Of a stretch of 64,000 bases of DNA, positions 36,714 to 44,887 are shown one piece after another. The notes under the pieces are model-generated. The model searched no databases. It was not told the DNA's origin and worked only from the letters and a program-made list of their open reading frames with translations. Each line of letters starts with the position of its first letter. Positions within the stretch are counted from its first letter, which is position 1. The translations under genes were made by a program, and so were the position numbers. The DNA is from Alphaproteobacteria bacterium (GTDB lineage: Bacteria; Myxococcota_A; UBA796; GCA-2862545): NCBI GenBank assembly GCA_020632915.1, contig JACKEP010000005.1:186001-250000 (forward strand), read 5' to 3'.

Positions 36714-37676
36714 ATGAAGTACTCTGGCGTCATCCTTGCCAGCCTCGCGCTCGCGGCCTGCCAGGCCGGAGACGAGCTCGCTGTCGACAACAACCTGAAC
36801 GAGACGGCGGCCGTGCCGTTCGATCAGGCTCCCCCGCCCGGCGCCCAGGGCCTCACCCTGACCGTCGACGGTGGCATCAAGACCGGTGGCAGCCTCACCT
36901 TCACCATCGAGGGTGCCCAGCCGAACGAGGACGTGTTCGTCCTGGTCGGCCGTGCCGAGAGCCCGGCGTTCCTGTGCCCGGTCGGCAACCCGGTCGACCT
37001 CAACGGCCTGTGCGTCGACGTGGCCCAGCCCCGCCTCGTCACGCGCATCCGGTCCAACGCGGCCGGCGTCGCCACCCGCACGGTGCCGCTGCCCGCGCTG
37101 CCCGACGGCACGATCGGCTTCTTCCAGGCCGTCACCACGGGCGCCACGGCGGCCACGTCCGACATCGTCACGAAGGTCAAGCTGTCCGACGCGGGCGGCA
37201 CCTTCCACGTCGAGGGCGTCCACATCGCCGACATCGTCCCCGGCGTGTCCTGGGACGGCGTGTTCGCGCGCTTCTACACGGCCGACGCGTTCCCGAACCC
37301 CAACCTGCCCACGCCCGACCTCTGCGGCGCGATCACGCTGGCCGTCGGCACGCCGTTCGCCGGCGCCACCGCCTGCCCGAACTGCGAGTTCTCCTTCGAC
37401 GTCAACGTCCTGCCCGCCTACGAGGAGCTCCAGACGCCTGGTGACTGCCTCGACTTCATCGGTGTCGACGCGTCGACCTACCACAACTGGTCCGACACCT
37501 TCACCGACTCCTGGGGCGCCGACCTCGACTACTACGTGCCCGGCTACGGCACGTACCAGGCCCTCATGATCTACAACACCGACACCTACGCCTGGCAGGT
37601 CCTCGGCTTCGGCGCCTTCTACGGCTCCGGCCAGATCGGCTTCGGCCTCGTCTACAACGGCACGTTCTACTACTAG
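36714..37676 (+). CDS. Lipoprotein with two-Cys domain (tandem paralogue 1)
   Basis: 320 residues; lipobox ALAAC (Cys16). Residues about 46-130 are the shared two-Cys domain (GLTLTVDGGIKTGGSLTFTI; C88-P-x10-C100-V-D-V). The C-terminal half has CPNCEFSFDVNV with a CxxC pair and ends in aromatic-rich beta strands (GQIGFGLVYNGTFYY). The next gene, 200 bp downstream on the same strand, encodes a paralogue with the same domain order, so a tandem duplication is clear. Not assigned to a known family. ATG 36714 has GGAGGGAAGAC upstream. Three strong hairpins follow the stop codon. Confidence 0.72.
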   Translation: MKYSGVILASLALAACQAGDELAVDNNLNETAAVPFDQAPPPGAQGLTLTVDGGIKTGGSLTFTIEGAQPNEDVFVLVGRAESPAFLCPVGNPVDLNGLCVDVAQPRLVTRIRSNAAGVATRTVPLPALPDGTIGFFQAVTTGATAATSDIVTKVKLSDAGGTFHVEGVHIADIVPGVSWDGVFARFYTADAFPNPNLPTPDLCGAITLAVGTPFAGATACPNCEFSFDVNVLPAYEELQTPGDCLDFIGVDASTYHNWSDTFTDSWGADLDYYVPGYGTYQALMIYNTDTYAWQVLGFGAFYGSGQIGFGLVYNGTFYY

Positions 37677-37690
37677 GGAACGGCGCCGGG

Positions 37691-37719
37691 CTTCGACGGC
37701 GGGTCCTCCGTCGTCGAAG
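37691..37719 (+). terminator. Hairpin 1 of a triple-hairpin terminator region
   Basis: CTTCGACGGCGG / CCGTCGTCGAAG forms a 12-bp stem (one G-U pair) with a 5-base loop, 15 bases after the lipoprotein stop codon. First of three hairpins in a row. Confidence 0.7.
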
Positions 37720-37720
37720 C

Positions 37721-37742
37721 GCCGCACCCTCCGAGGTGCGGC
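37721..37742 (+). terminator. Hairpin 2 of a triple-hairpin terminator region
   Basis: Perfect 8-bp stem GCCGCACC / GGTGCGGC with a 6-base loop, starting one base after hairpin 1. Confidence 0.65.
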
Positions 37743-37745
37743 TGC

Positions 37746-37777
37746 ACACGCCGACGCGCGCAAGCACGTCGGCGTGT
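37746..37777 (+). terminator. Hairpin 3 of a triple-hairpin terminator region
   Basis: Perfect 11-bp stem ACACGCCGACG / CGTCGGCGTGT with a 10-base loop, followed by CCGCTTTCTCCCC, a weak pyrimidine tract. Most likely the true terminator of the three. Confidence 0.65.
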
Positions 37778-37816
37778 CCGCTTTCTCCCCGGGATGTCGC
37801 GAGGGGGCCGATCGCG

Positions 37817-37827
37817 CGTGCTAGCAT
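37817..37827 (+). promoter_or_regulatory. Extended -10-like element (TGCTAGCAT)
   Basis: CGTGCTAGCAT, 49-59 bp before the ATG at 37876; nine of its bases are identical to the element before the upstream paralogue. Confidence 0.45.
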
Positions 37828-37875
37828 CCGGGCTGTGGGCGACCGGTGCCGTCGCCTCGACCGGGGAGTCAAGCC

Positions 37876-38826
37876 ATGCACGCACGACCGTGCCCGACCC
37901 GTGGGGCCCGCCTTGGCGTCGCCACGACCCTCCTGCTCGGCGGCTGTCAGCTGCTCGGCGTGGACGCCCCTGCGACCGACGCCGTGGACGCCACGGCGGC
38001 CGACCAGCTGCCGGCGCCTGGGGCCTACGGGCTGACGCTCGACGTCGACGGGGTCCTGCTCCCCGGCGCCACGTTGCAGTTCACGGTCACCGGCGCCGCG
38101 CCCGGGCAGACCGTGGTGGTGCTCGTCGGTGCCGAGATCCACGAGGACGCCGCCTGCCCGTCGTTCCTCCAGGGCCTGTGCGCCGACGTGACCGGCCCGG
38201 GCGCCAACCCGTTCGCGGTGCGGCGCACCACGGCCGACGCCAACGGCCGGGTGGCCTTCTCGCTCACGGTGCCCGCGTCCCTCCAGGCGCCGTCCGACTG
38301 GTTCTTCCAGGCGGCAGCCCTTCAGGCGGGCGCCGCCACGTCGCCGGTCGTCCCCAAGTTCAAGCCCGCACCCACGGGCACCGAGTACCCGGTCGTGTCC
38401 AGCTCGGGCGTGGTGTCGCCGTCGGGCTTCCTCGGCACCTACCGGCTGTCCTACGTGGGGAGCACGTTCGACCTCGACCGCTGCACCTACGAGGCCACCG
38501 CCACCGGCGTGCCCACCACCACGGCGGCGACGTGCGTCGGGTGCGACTTCGCGTTCGACGTCCGGCTCACGTCCTGGCACGACGGGTCGGTGGCCGGTGA
38601 CTGTGTCGACCTCGGCTACGACAACCCGAACACGCTGCCGCCGGGCTTCCTCATCCGCGTCGGCTACGACGCCGACTACGTCGTGCCGGCCTATGGCGCG
38701 ATGCCCCAGCTCATGATCTACGAGGAGGGGGCCTGGGTCGCCACGGGCTGGGTCCCCGAGCTCGACGGGTCCACCTGGACGTGGGGCGTCAACTACGGCG
38801 CGCTCGGTCAGGTCTACGTCTACTGA
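37876..38826 (+). CDS. Lipoprotein with two-Cys domain (tandem paralogue 2)
   Basis: 316 residues; lipobox LLLGGC (Cys24). Shares with the upstream gene both the two-Cys domain (residues about 52-140, GLTLDVDGVLLPGATLQFTV; C94-P-x6-C102-A-D-V) and the C-terminal half (CVGCDFAFDVRL with the CxxC pair; YVVPAYGAMPQLMIYEE parallel to YYVPGYGTYQALMIYNT). Sequence identity is moderate, so the duplication is old. Function unknown; probably at the cell surface. ATG 37876 with GGGGAGTC upstream. Its 3' end overlaps the convergent AgmX-like gene by 7 bp. Confidence 0.72.
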   Translation: MHARPCPTRGARLGVATTLLLGGCQLLGVDAPATDAVDATAADQLPAPGAYGLTLDVDGVLLPGATLQFTVTGAAPGQTVVVLVGAEIHEDAACPSFLQGLCADVTGPGANPFAVRRTTADANGRVAFSLTVPASLQAPSDWFFQAAALQAGAATSPVVPKFKPAPTGTEYPVVSSSGVVSPSGFLGTYRLSYVGSTFDLDRCTYEATATGVPTTTAATCVGCDFAFDVRLTSWHDGSVAGDCVDLGYDNPNTLPPGFLIRVGYDADYVVPAYGAMPQLMIYEEGAWVATGWVPELDGSTWTWGVNYGALGQVYVY

Positions 38827-40292
38827 ACCGGCGCGGGGGTGCGGTCCTCCGTCGGCGCGGCGTCGGCGGTCGACGGCACGCCCTGGAACGTCAGGCGCAT
38901 GTCCACCACCGAGGCGATCTCGCCCACCTGGTCGGGGATCAGCATCAGGCCGATGCGCTGGAACACACAGTCCCGCAGGGCCTCGTCACCGACCCCGTCG
39001 TCGACGACCTGCGGGTCGCGCGGGCGACCGTCGGACGCCACGCCGAACCGCACCGCGAGGGTGCCGGCGATGGCCGGGTTCCGCTGCAGCGCGCGGGCGT
39101 AGCAGTAGGTGAGGGGTTCGGCGTCGGCGGCGAACGTGGCGGCCACCGTGTCGGGGCTGAGGATGCCGCGGACCTCCGGTCGGGACCACGTGACCACCGG
39201 CCGCAGCGTCGCCGACAGCTCGGCCTGGCGCACCATGACCGCGCGCCACTCGTGGAAGACGTTGTCGATGGTGGCGTCGACGTGCACTGGCATCCCTGCG
39301 TCGAAGCACATCGTCAGGTCACCGTCGCCCGCGCTCTCCGTGCCGCTCAGCGGGTCACAGCACAGGCCGCGCTCGGCTTCGTAGGTGCAGGAGGCGCGGG
39401 ACCACAGTGGGTAGTCGCCGCCGGTCACCCGCCCGAGGCGTTCGCCGGCCCCGTCGCGGACCACCGTGCTGTCCCGGACCAGGATCGGTGCGCCCGTGCC
39501 GGCGGCCAGCGCCTCGTCGTCGTGGACGGGCACGGGCGGGCCGGGCCGGGCCGGTCGCAGGGCCAGGCAGCGATCGGTCAGCAGCGTGGTCGTCCCACCG
39601 CTGGCCGGGGCCGAGGTCGACGCCGGGATCACGAGGTCGTCCCCGCGTGCGTCGATCGTGGCGTGCCACATCGACAGCACCCGCACGCTCCCGCCGGTGC
39701 CGCTCGCCACGTAGCCGAGGTTGCGCGGCAGGTCGGCCGTGATCGGCAGGTGGGTGCCGACGGCGTCGTCGGGCAGGGTGGCGAGCACGGTGAGGTGGTG
39801 GCTCCGCACCCGGTACGTGCCGTCGTGACCGGCGGCGGTGAGGCCCTTCTCCAGGGTGAGCGTGCCGCCCGCGGGCGTGGTGACCGTGACCGTCCGCGTG
39901 AGCATCGAGAGCAGGTCGGTGTCGTGCACCCACACGTCGAGCTCGAGCTGCTGCAGCGCCGCGGGCTGCGGGTAGCACTGCGGCCAGCGATCGGGGGCGA
40001 CGTCGGGCGCGTCGGGCCGGCCGTTGCTGTCGAGGTGGGGTGCGTGCGTCAGGGTCTGCAGGTGCACCCAGCCGTCGCGCGTCTCCACCTGCCGCGCCAC
40101 GAGGACGGGGGGGCTGCGGTACTCGGGCGCGTTGGGCACGTAGACGGCGCGGAACCGCGACGCCTGCTCGTCGGGCGCTCGGTACAGCCACGCGTGGGCG
40201 TCGACCATCACCCACGACGTGGGCGACGCGGGGGGCGCGGCGTGGGCGGTGCCGACGGACAAGGACAGGAGCGTGGCGAGGAGCGGCAGCAT
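38820..40292 (-). CDS. Secreted protein with AgmX/PglI-like C-terminal domain
   Basis: 490 residues, signal peptide cleaved after THAA (about residue 18). The first 370 residues are a beta-rich domain I do not recognise (an SH3-like start, WVMVDAHAWLYRAPDEQASRF, is possible). Residues about 390-470 (YCYARALQRNPAIAGTLAVRFGVASDGRP...CVFQRI) match the AgmX/PglI C-terminal domain pattern found in myxobacterial motility and transport proteins, a TonB-CTD-like fold. Three Cys pairs suggest disulfides. Start ATG 40292: no Shine-Dalgarno, TAACGC sits at -12 to -7, fitting a leaderless mRNA. Confidence 0.68.
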   Translation of the reverse strand: MLPLLATLLSLSVGTAHAAPPASPTSWVMVDAHAWLYRAPDEQASRFRAVYVPNAPEYRSPPVLVARQVETRDGWVHLQTLTHAPHLDSNGRPDAPDVAPDRWPQCYPQPAALQQLELDVWVHDTDLLSMLTRTVTVTTPAGGTLTLEKGLTAAGHDGTYRVRSHHLTVLATLPDDAVGTHLPITADLPRNLGYVASGTGGSVRVLSMWHATIDARGDDLVIPASTSAPASGGTTTLLTDRCLALRPARPGPPVPVHDDEALAAGTGAPILVRDSTVVRDGAGERLGRVTGGDYPLWSRASCTYEAERGLCCDPLSGTESAGDGDLTMCFDAGMPVHVDATIDNVFHEWRAVMVRQAELSATLRPVVTWSRPEVRGILSPDTVAATFAADAEPLTYCYARALQRNPAIAGTLAVRFGVASDGRPRDPQVVDDGVGDEALRDCVFQRIGLMLIPDQVGEIASVVDMRLTFQGVPSTADAAPTEDRTPAPVQ

Positions 40293-40334
40293 GGCGAGGC
40301 GTTATCCCAGGTCGGCAGGGCGTGGGGTCGACGG

Positions 40335-41441
40335 GTGACGCTGCGGTACGAGAATCCACGGGCCACCCGGCCGCTGGTTCCCCGAACCCGTGGGGCGGCG
40401 ACGCGGTTCCGCCGCGCCCTCCTGTGCGCGGTGCTCTGCGGGGCGGCCGCAGGGGCTGGCGTCGCCGCGGCTGCGCCGCGCGACACGGGGCCGCGGCACA
40501 TCCTTGGGGGGGCGCCCACCGCCGATCGACCCGCCGTCGTCGCGCTCCTCACCGCGCAGGGCGGCGTGGACGCCGTCCTCTGCACCGGCACCCTCGTCGC
40601 CCCGGACGTCGTGCTGACCGCCGCGCACTGTGTCCGGGGTGGTGGCCCGTCGTCGGTCGCGGTCGGGGGAGGGGACTGGCGCGCGGCTCCCCGCGTGGAC
40701 GTCGCGCGCACGGAGACGCACCCCGTGCTCGCCAGCGGCGCCGTGCCCGACCTGGCCTTGGTGTTCCTGGCGGCTCCGGTCACGTCGCCTCCGATCGGCT
40801 CGCTGCCTCCGATCGCGGGGGCCTGCGACGTCGTGGACCTCGGCGTGGGGTCGACCGTGCACCTCGTCGGGTACGGCACCGTCGACGCGGCCGGACAGAC
40901 GCCGTCCGACACCGTCCGCGAGGCGGTGACGACGGTCGTCGACCCCGACTGCGACGACGTCGCGATGGGGTGCGGCGCCGGGCTGCCGGACGGCGCGGAG
41001 CTGATCGCCGGCGGGGACGGCGTCGACGCCTGCCCCGGGGACTCCGGCGGACCGGTGGTCTACGACGGACCGGGCGGCCCGGTCGTGCTCGCGGTGACGT
41101 CCCGTCCGCGGCTCGGCGGGCGCACGAGCTGTGGTGACGGCGGGATCTTCGTCCGCGTGGACGCGTTCGGAGCCTGGCTGGCCGACGTGGGCGGGATCGC
41201 CGACGGGTGTGACGTCGCGGACCCGCCGCCCCAGGGGTGTGGCTGTCAGGCGGCGCGCGGTGCGTCGGCCCCCGGCGGCACGGGGATGCTCGGGCTCGCC
41301 ATCGCGGCCCTGCTGGCCGCGTGGCGTCGATGGCCGACTACGGCGTGCACTGGACCCCGTTCGCCTCGTCCTCGTCCTGACGGGCGGCGAGATCGGCGAA
41401 GCACTGATCGGTCGGCGGCATCTCGGTGTTCGCCAGGTTGA
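40335..41441 (+). CDS. Trypsin-like serine protease with MYXO-CTERM-like sorting tail
   Basis: About 368 residues. Catalytic triad visible: LTAAHC (His), DLALVFL (Asp) and GDSGGPVV (Ser). Signal peptide within the first 55 residues (RRALLCAVLCGAAAGAGVAAAA). The C-terminus has GCGCQAARG, a membrane helix (MLGLAIAALLAAW) and RR, the pattern of MYXO-CTERM proteins processed at the cell surface, but the reading frame continues about 35 residues past the Arg pair. Those extra codons overlap the antisense small lipoprotein gene. Start at GTG 40335 is not certain. Likely an exported, surface-anchored protease. Confidence 0.83.
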   Translation: MTLRYENPRATRPLVPRTRGAATRFRRALLCAVLCGAAAGAGVAAAAPRDTGPRHILGGAPTADRPAVVALLTAQGGVDAVLCTGTLVAPDVVLTAAHCVRGGGPSSVAVGGGDWRAAPRVDVARTETHPVLASGAVPDLALVFLAAPVTSPPIGSLPPIAGACDVVDLGVGSTVHLVGYGTVDAAGQTPSDTVREAVTTVVDPDCDDVAMGCGAGLPDGAELIAGGDGVDACPGDSGGPVVYDGPGGPVVLAVTSRPRLGGRTSCGDGGIFVRVDAFGAWLADVGGIADGCDVADPPPQGCGCQAARGASAPGGTGMLGLAIAALLAAWRRWPTTACTGPRSPRPRPDGRRDRRSTDRSAASRCSPG

Positions 41442-41577
41442 TCAAGGCGTCGCACTCGCTCGCCTCGTCCGGGTGGCAGGTGCAGACGTAGTCGGCGTAG
41501 CGGTCGCAAGCGTCCTCGGCGAGCACCTCGCAGGCGGTGAGTCCGAGCACGGCGAGGGCGACAAGCAGCAGGCGCAT
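41338..41577 (-). CDS. Small Cys-rich lipoprotein
   Basis: 79 residues, lipobox LGLTAC (Cys16), then a compact domain with six cysteines (CDRYADYVCTCHPDEASEC, CFADLA, QCTP). Such small lipoproteins with CxC and paired cysteines recur in myxobacteria; function unknown. ATG 41577 follows CTGGAGCTGCC, a good ribosome site. The last 104 bp are antisense to the end of the protease gene. Coding use is supported by the clean signal peptide and lipobox. Confidence 0.78.
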   Translation of the reverse strand: MRLLLVALAVLGLTACEVLAEDACDRYADYVCTCHPDEASECDALINLANTEMPPTDQCFADLAARQDEDEANGVQCTP

Positions 41578-41593
41578 GGCAGCTCCAGGTGAC

Positions 41594-41621
41594 GGGGCCC
41601 TGCTACGACGCCGCAGGCCCC
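41594..41621 (+). terminator. Hairpin followed by T-rich sequence
   Basis: GGGGCC(C)TGC / GCAGGCCCC with one bulge, then CTTGTCATT. It lies between the small lipoprotein start and the ABC ATPase gene and could stop transcription coming from the protease gene. Confidence 0.45.
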
Positions 41622-41673
41622 TTGTCATTCGACAGGATACGCCCGGCGGGCTGCAGACGCGCGGGAGGACAGC

Positions 41674-42591
41674 ATGACCGGCACCGTGGCCCTGCAGGTG
41701 CAGGGGCTGACGCGGCGCTACGGCACCCGCGTCGCTGTCGACGATCTGCACCTGACGGTGCACGAGGGCGACGTCTACGGCTTCCTCGGCCCCAACGGCG
41801 CGGGCAAGACCACCGCGATGCGGTGCATCCTCGGGCTCATCCGACCCGACGCGGGGTCGATCTCGGTGTTCGGCGAGCCGGACCCGGTGCGTGCGCGCCG
41901 CCACGTGGGCGCGATCGTCGAGACGCCCGCGTTCCACGGGTGGATGAGTGGTCGCGCCAACCTCGAGCAGGCGTGTGCCTACGCTGGCATCGCTGGCGCC
42001 GAGGTGCAGACCGAGATCGGGCGCGTGCTCGATCGCGTGGGGCTGACCGAGCGTGCGATCGATCGCGCCGGCACCTACTCGCTCGGCATGAAGCAGCGGC
42101 TGGCCATCGCGCGCGCGCTGCTCGGCCGCCCTCGGCTGATGCTGCTCGACGAGCCCACGAACGGCCTCGATCCGCGCGGGATGCGGGAGATGCGCGACCT
42201 CATCCGATCGCTCGCGCTCCACGACCGCATCACGATCTTCATCTCCTCCCACCTGCTCGCCGAGGTCGCGGCCATCTGCAACCGGGTGGGCATCATCCAG
42301 GAAGGGCGCCTGCGCGCCGAGGGTCGCGTCGACGCGCTCATCGGGGAGGGGAACACGGCGCCGATTGTCGAGGTCGGCAGCGCCGAGCCCGATGCCCTGG
42401 AGGCCGTGGTCGCTGCCGTCGAGGGCGCCGAGCCGTTGGGCCCCGGCCCCAACGGACGGCTGCTGGTGCGCCTCGACGCCATCACGCCCGAGGGCCTCGC
42501 GCGCGCGCTTGTTCAGTCCGGGGTGCCGATGACGGCGCTCGTCCCCACGGAGCGCAACCTGGAGGACGTGTTCCTGGAGGTGACGCGATGA
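41674..42591 (+). CDS. ABC transporter ATP-binding protein
   Basis: 305 residues. Walker A GPNGAGKTT, Q-loop near VETPAF, signature YSLGMKQRL, Walker B LMLLDEP and switch His (ISSHLL) are all present. The C-terminal 80 residues (IVEVGSAEPDALEAVVAAVEG) form the regulatory extension seen in ABC-2 type exporters (antibiotic/bacitracin-type ATPases). Start ATG 41674 with GGGAGGACAGC upstream. The permease gene overlaps by 4 bp (ATGA). Together they form an exporter; substrate unknown. Confidence 0.95.
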   Translation: MTGTVALQVQGLTRRYGTRVAVDDLHLTVHEGDVYGFLGPNGAGKTTAMRCILGLIRPDAGSISVFGEPDPVRARRHVGAIVETPAFHGWMSGRANLEQACAYAGIAGAEVQTEIGRVLDRVGLTERAIDRAGTYSLGMKQRLAIARALLGRPRLMLLDEPTNGLDPRGMREMRDLIRSLALHDRITIFISSHLLAEVAAICNRVGIIQEGRLRAEGRVDALIGEGNTAPIVEVGSAEPDALEAVVAAVEGAEPLGPGPNGRLLVRLDAITPEGLARALVQSGVPMTALVPTERNLEDVFLEVTR

Positions 42592-43454
42592 GCGGCATCC
42601 CCCACCTGTCCGCGCTCGTCCGCGCCGAGGTCCGCAAGCTGGCGTCGCGCACGAGCGTCCGCCTGTCGATCGTGGCGCTCGTGCTGCTCGGCCTCGTGAT
42701 GCCGCTGATCCTGCTGTTGATCTCGTCGATGGTCACGGTGACCACCGAAGCGGGCCAGGCCCAGATGAAGCCCCCGAGCTTCGATGCGGCCATGGTGCTC
42801 ACCACGGTGCTCACGATGCGGAACTTCTTCCTGTTCCGCGCCATGGTGATCGCCGTGGTGGCCGTGTCCTTCGCCGGCGAGCTGGTCGCCCGCACGCTGC
42901 GCGAGGATCTCGTCCGGCCGGTCACGCGCGGCACCGTGCTGCTGGCGAAGTGGTTGGCGCTGCAGGTGTTCGTGGCGGTCGGCCTGTTCGTGCCGCTCGT
43001 CGTGGCGGGTCTGCTCGGGCTGGTGTGCTTCGGCCCCGGCGAGGGCTTCGTCGACACGCTGCTCGGCGCGGCCATCACGTGGGCCGGTGACGCTGGCTTC
43101 GCCACCCTCGTGATGGGGATCTCCCTCGTGCTGCGATCGGTCCCGGGCACGATCGGTGGCGTGTTCCTGTACTGGGTGCTCGACCGCGCGCTGGGGTGGG
43201 GGATCAAGGGCGCCGAGAAGGCTCAGCCCCTGCTGGAGAAGCTGTTCGAGGGCTGGGGCATGGCCGAGGCCGCCACCGCCCTTCACGTCGCCGTGTTCCT
43301 GCGCCCGTGGCTGCCGTCGTCGGCGTTCGACATCTGGTGGGACTACGTCCCGGGCGCGCCCCTGGTCTGGCAGAGCTGGGTGGCGCTCGTCGTCTACACC
43401 GCGCTGGCCTACACCGTCGCATGGTCGGTGTTCCGGCGCATCGACGTCGACTGA
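42588..43454 (+). CDS. ABC-2 type permease subunit
   Basis: 288 residues, six hydrophobic segments (for example LSIVALVLLGLVMPLILLLI and LFVPLVVAGLLGLVCF). The LVRAEVRKLASR start followed by RTLREDLVRPVTRG is typical of ABC-2 transporter permeases. It pairs with the overlapping ATPase gene; two copies of each would make the transporter. Cargo (drug, lipid or peptide) cannot be deduced. Confidence 0.88.
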   Translation: MSGIPHLSALVRAEVRKLASRTSVRLSIVALVLLGLVMPLILLLISSMVTVTTEAGQAQMKPPSFDAAMVLTTVLTMRNFFLFRAMVIAVVAVSFAGELVARTLREDLVRPVTRGTVLLAKWLALQVFVAVGLFVPLVVAGLLGLVCFGPGEGFVDTLLGAAITWAGDAGFATLVMGISLVLRSVPGTIGGVFLYWVLDRALGWGIKGAEKAQPLLEKLFEGWGMAEAATALHVAVFLRPWLPSSAFDIWWDYVPGAPLVWQSWVALVVYTALAYTVAWSVFRRIDVD

Positions 43455-43493
43455 CACGGACCGGCGGGCCCGGGGCGCCCCAGGGTCGAACGC

Positions 43494-43934
43494 TCAGGCG
43501 CCGCCGAAGCGCAGCCAGAGCACACCGACGGCGTAGAGCACGCTCGCCGGCAGCGACAGCCACAGCGCCTGCAGGGCCACGCGCGGGCGCTCCGTGCGCC
43601 ACCACGCCCACAACGTCAGGCCCACGGTGGGGGTGAGCACCAGGCTCGTGGCGAGCAGCGCGAGTCGCTGACCGCCCGACAGGCCGGGATCGGCGCTCGC
43701 GTGGGCGCCGAGCGCGCGGCGTGCCCGCTCCAGCATCGCCTCCGACGGCCGGATGGTGTCGCCCCGCGCGATGCGGCGCGCGGCCTTGTCGAGCCCACCG
43801 GCGTCGAGGTGGGCGTCGGACAGCAGCCACGCCACCAGCAGGCCCTCCCCCTCGGGGCGGTGGCCGCAGGCAGGGCAGATGCGCTCGTAGTGGCCCTTGT
43901 CGGCGCCGCAGCGCACGCAGATGGCGCGGCTCAC
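43494..43934 (-). CDS. Zinc-ribbon protein with two membrane helices
   Basis: 146 residues. N-terminal CVRCGADKGHYERICPACGH holds a CxxC-x11-CxxC zinc ribbon (residues 6-23). Residues about 85-110 and 120-142 are hydrophobic (ALLATSLVLTPTVGLTLWAW; LWLSLPASVLYAVGVLWL). GTG start overlaps the stop of the upstream gene by four bases (GTGA). Probably works with that gene; no family recognised. Confidence 0.65.
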   Translation of the reverse strand: MSRAICVRCGADKGHYERICPACGHRPEGEGLLVAWLLSDAHLDAGGLDKAARRIARGDTIRPSEAMLERARRALGAHASADPGLSGGQRLALLATSLVLTPTVGLTLWAWWRTERPRVALQALWLSLPASVLYAVGVLWLRFGGA

Positions 43935-44887
43935 GTGCCCACCAGCAACACCTGCTCCAGTGTCGCCTCCGGCCCGGTGACCGCCTGCTCCAGCCACGCC
44001 CGCCACGCCGGGTCGCCCGGCGCCTCCAGCAGCAGGACGTCCGGGCGCACCACGTGCACGACCCAGGCGAGCTGGGCGGCGCGCAGGCCGAGCGCGCCCC
44101 AGTGCCGCAGGCCGTCGAGGGTGTCGCCGACCGCGAGCCGGAGACGGCCGGGGCCCTGCTGGACCACGGACAGGGCTCCGAGGTCGAACGGTGGCTCGGC
44201 CAGTGCATGGAGCGCGCGGTGGGCGGCGGCGCGTGTGTCGGCGGACGGCGACAGTAGCGCGTCGTGGAACGCAGCGGCGAGCGTGGCCTCGTCGGTGTGG
44301 CTCGGCACGGCGTACAGCCGGGTGCCGAGCGTCTCCAGCACGTCGAGCATCCACGCGGGCCGGTCGGCACGCGCCGTGGGGAAGCGCTCCTCGCCCACGT
44401 GGAACGCGAGCACGGTGACCGAGGCGTGGGTGCCGGCGCGGTTGAACAGCCACCCGACGCGAACGTGCAGCGTGCCGTCGGAGGACAGCGCGGCCAGCAG
44501 GCGTGGATCCCGGGCGGCGAGATCGCGCAGCCGGCGAAACAGCGGCGGGTCGGGCCGCAGGTGCAGGTGGACCACGACGTGGCGGTGCACGCCCGGCGCG
44601 ACGAGCGCGGCCACACCGTGGGGGTCGAGGGCCTCGACCTCGTCGAGCAGGGTCTCGTCGAGCAGGGTGGTGGTGGCGGCCGTGGTCAGGTCGAGCGCTG
44701 CGAGGCGCGCCGGGGCCGTGGACGGGGCCAGGGCGCTCTGGGCCAGCGCGAGACCGTCGGCGAGCAAGGCGCCCACCGGCACGCCGTCGTCCGGCGACGA
44801 CAGCGCCTGCACCGCGTCGAGCGCCTCGAAGGCCACGTCGGGTGCGCTGGCGAGCCCTTCGACGCGGACGGACGTCAGCAGCATCAT
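43931..44887 (-). CDS. Uncharacterised protein, first gene of pair with zinc-ribbon protein
   Basis: 318 residues, mixed alpha/beta, no signal peptide or membrane helix. The N-terminal 80 residues (LLTSVRVEGLASAPDVAFEALDAVQ, then SSPDDGVPVGALLADGLALA) have the rhythm of an SMC/RecF-type ATPase start but with the P-loop lost; this comparison is speculative. Histidine-rich strands follow (HRHVVVHLHLRP). Start ATG 44887 has GGAGGTCG directly upstream. The two-gene operon faces the outer-membrane-protein gene at 45001. Confidence 0.58.
   Translation of the reverse strand: MMLLTSVRVEGLASAPDVAFEALDAVQALSSPDDGVPVGALLADGLALAQSALAPSTAPARLAALDLTTAATTTLLDETLLDEVEALDPHGVAALVAPGVHRHVVVHLHLRPDPPLFRRLRDLAARDPRLLAALSSDGTLHVRVGWLFNRAGTHASVTVLAFHVGEERFPTARADRPAWMLDVLETLGTRLYAVPSHTDEATLAAAFHDALLSPSADTRAAAHRALHALAEPPFDLGALSVVQQGPGRLRLAVGDTLDGLRHWGALGLRAAQLAWVVHVVRPDVLLLEAPGDPAWRAWLEQAVTGPEATLEQVLLVGT

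Noticed and set aside
43454..43494. Strong terminator in the GC-rich gap (GGGGCGCCCC)
   Set aside because: A perfect 10-base palindrome has no loop of its own and no T-tract; too weak to call.
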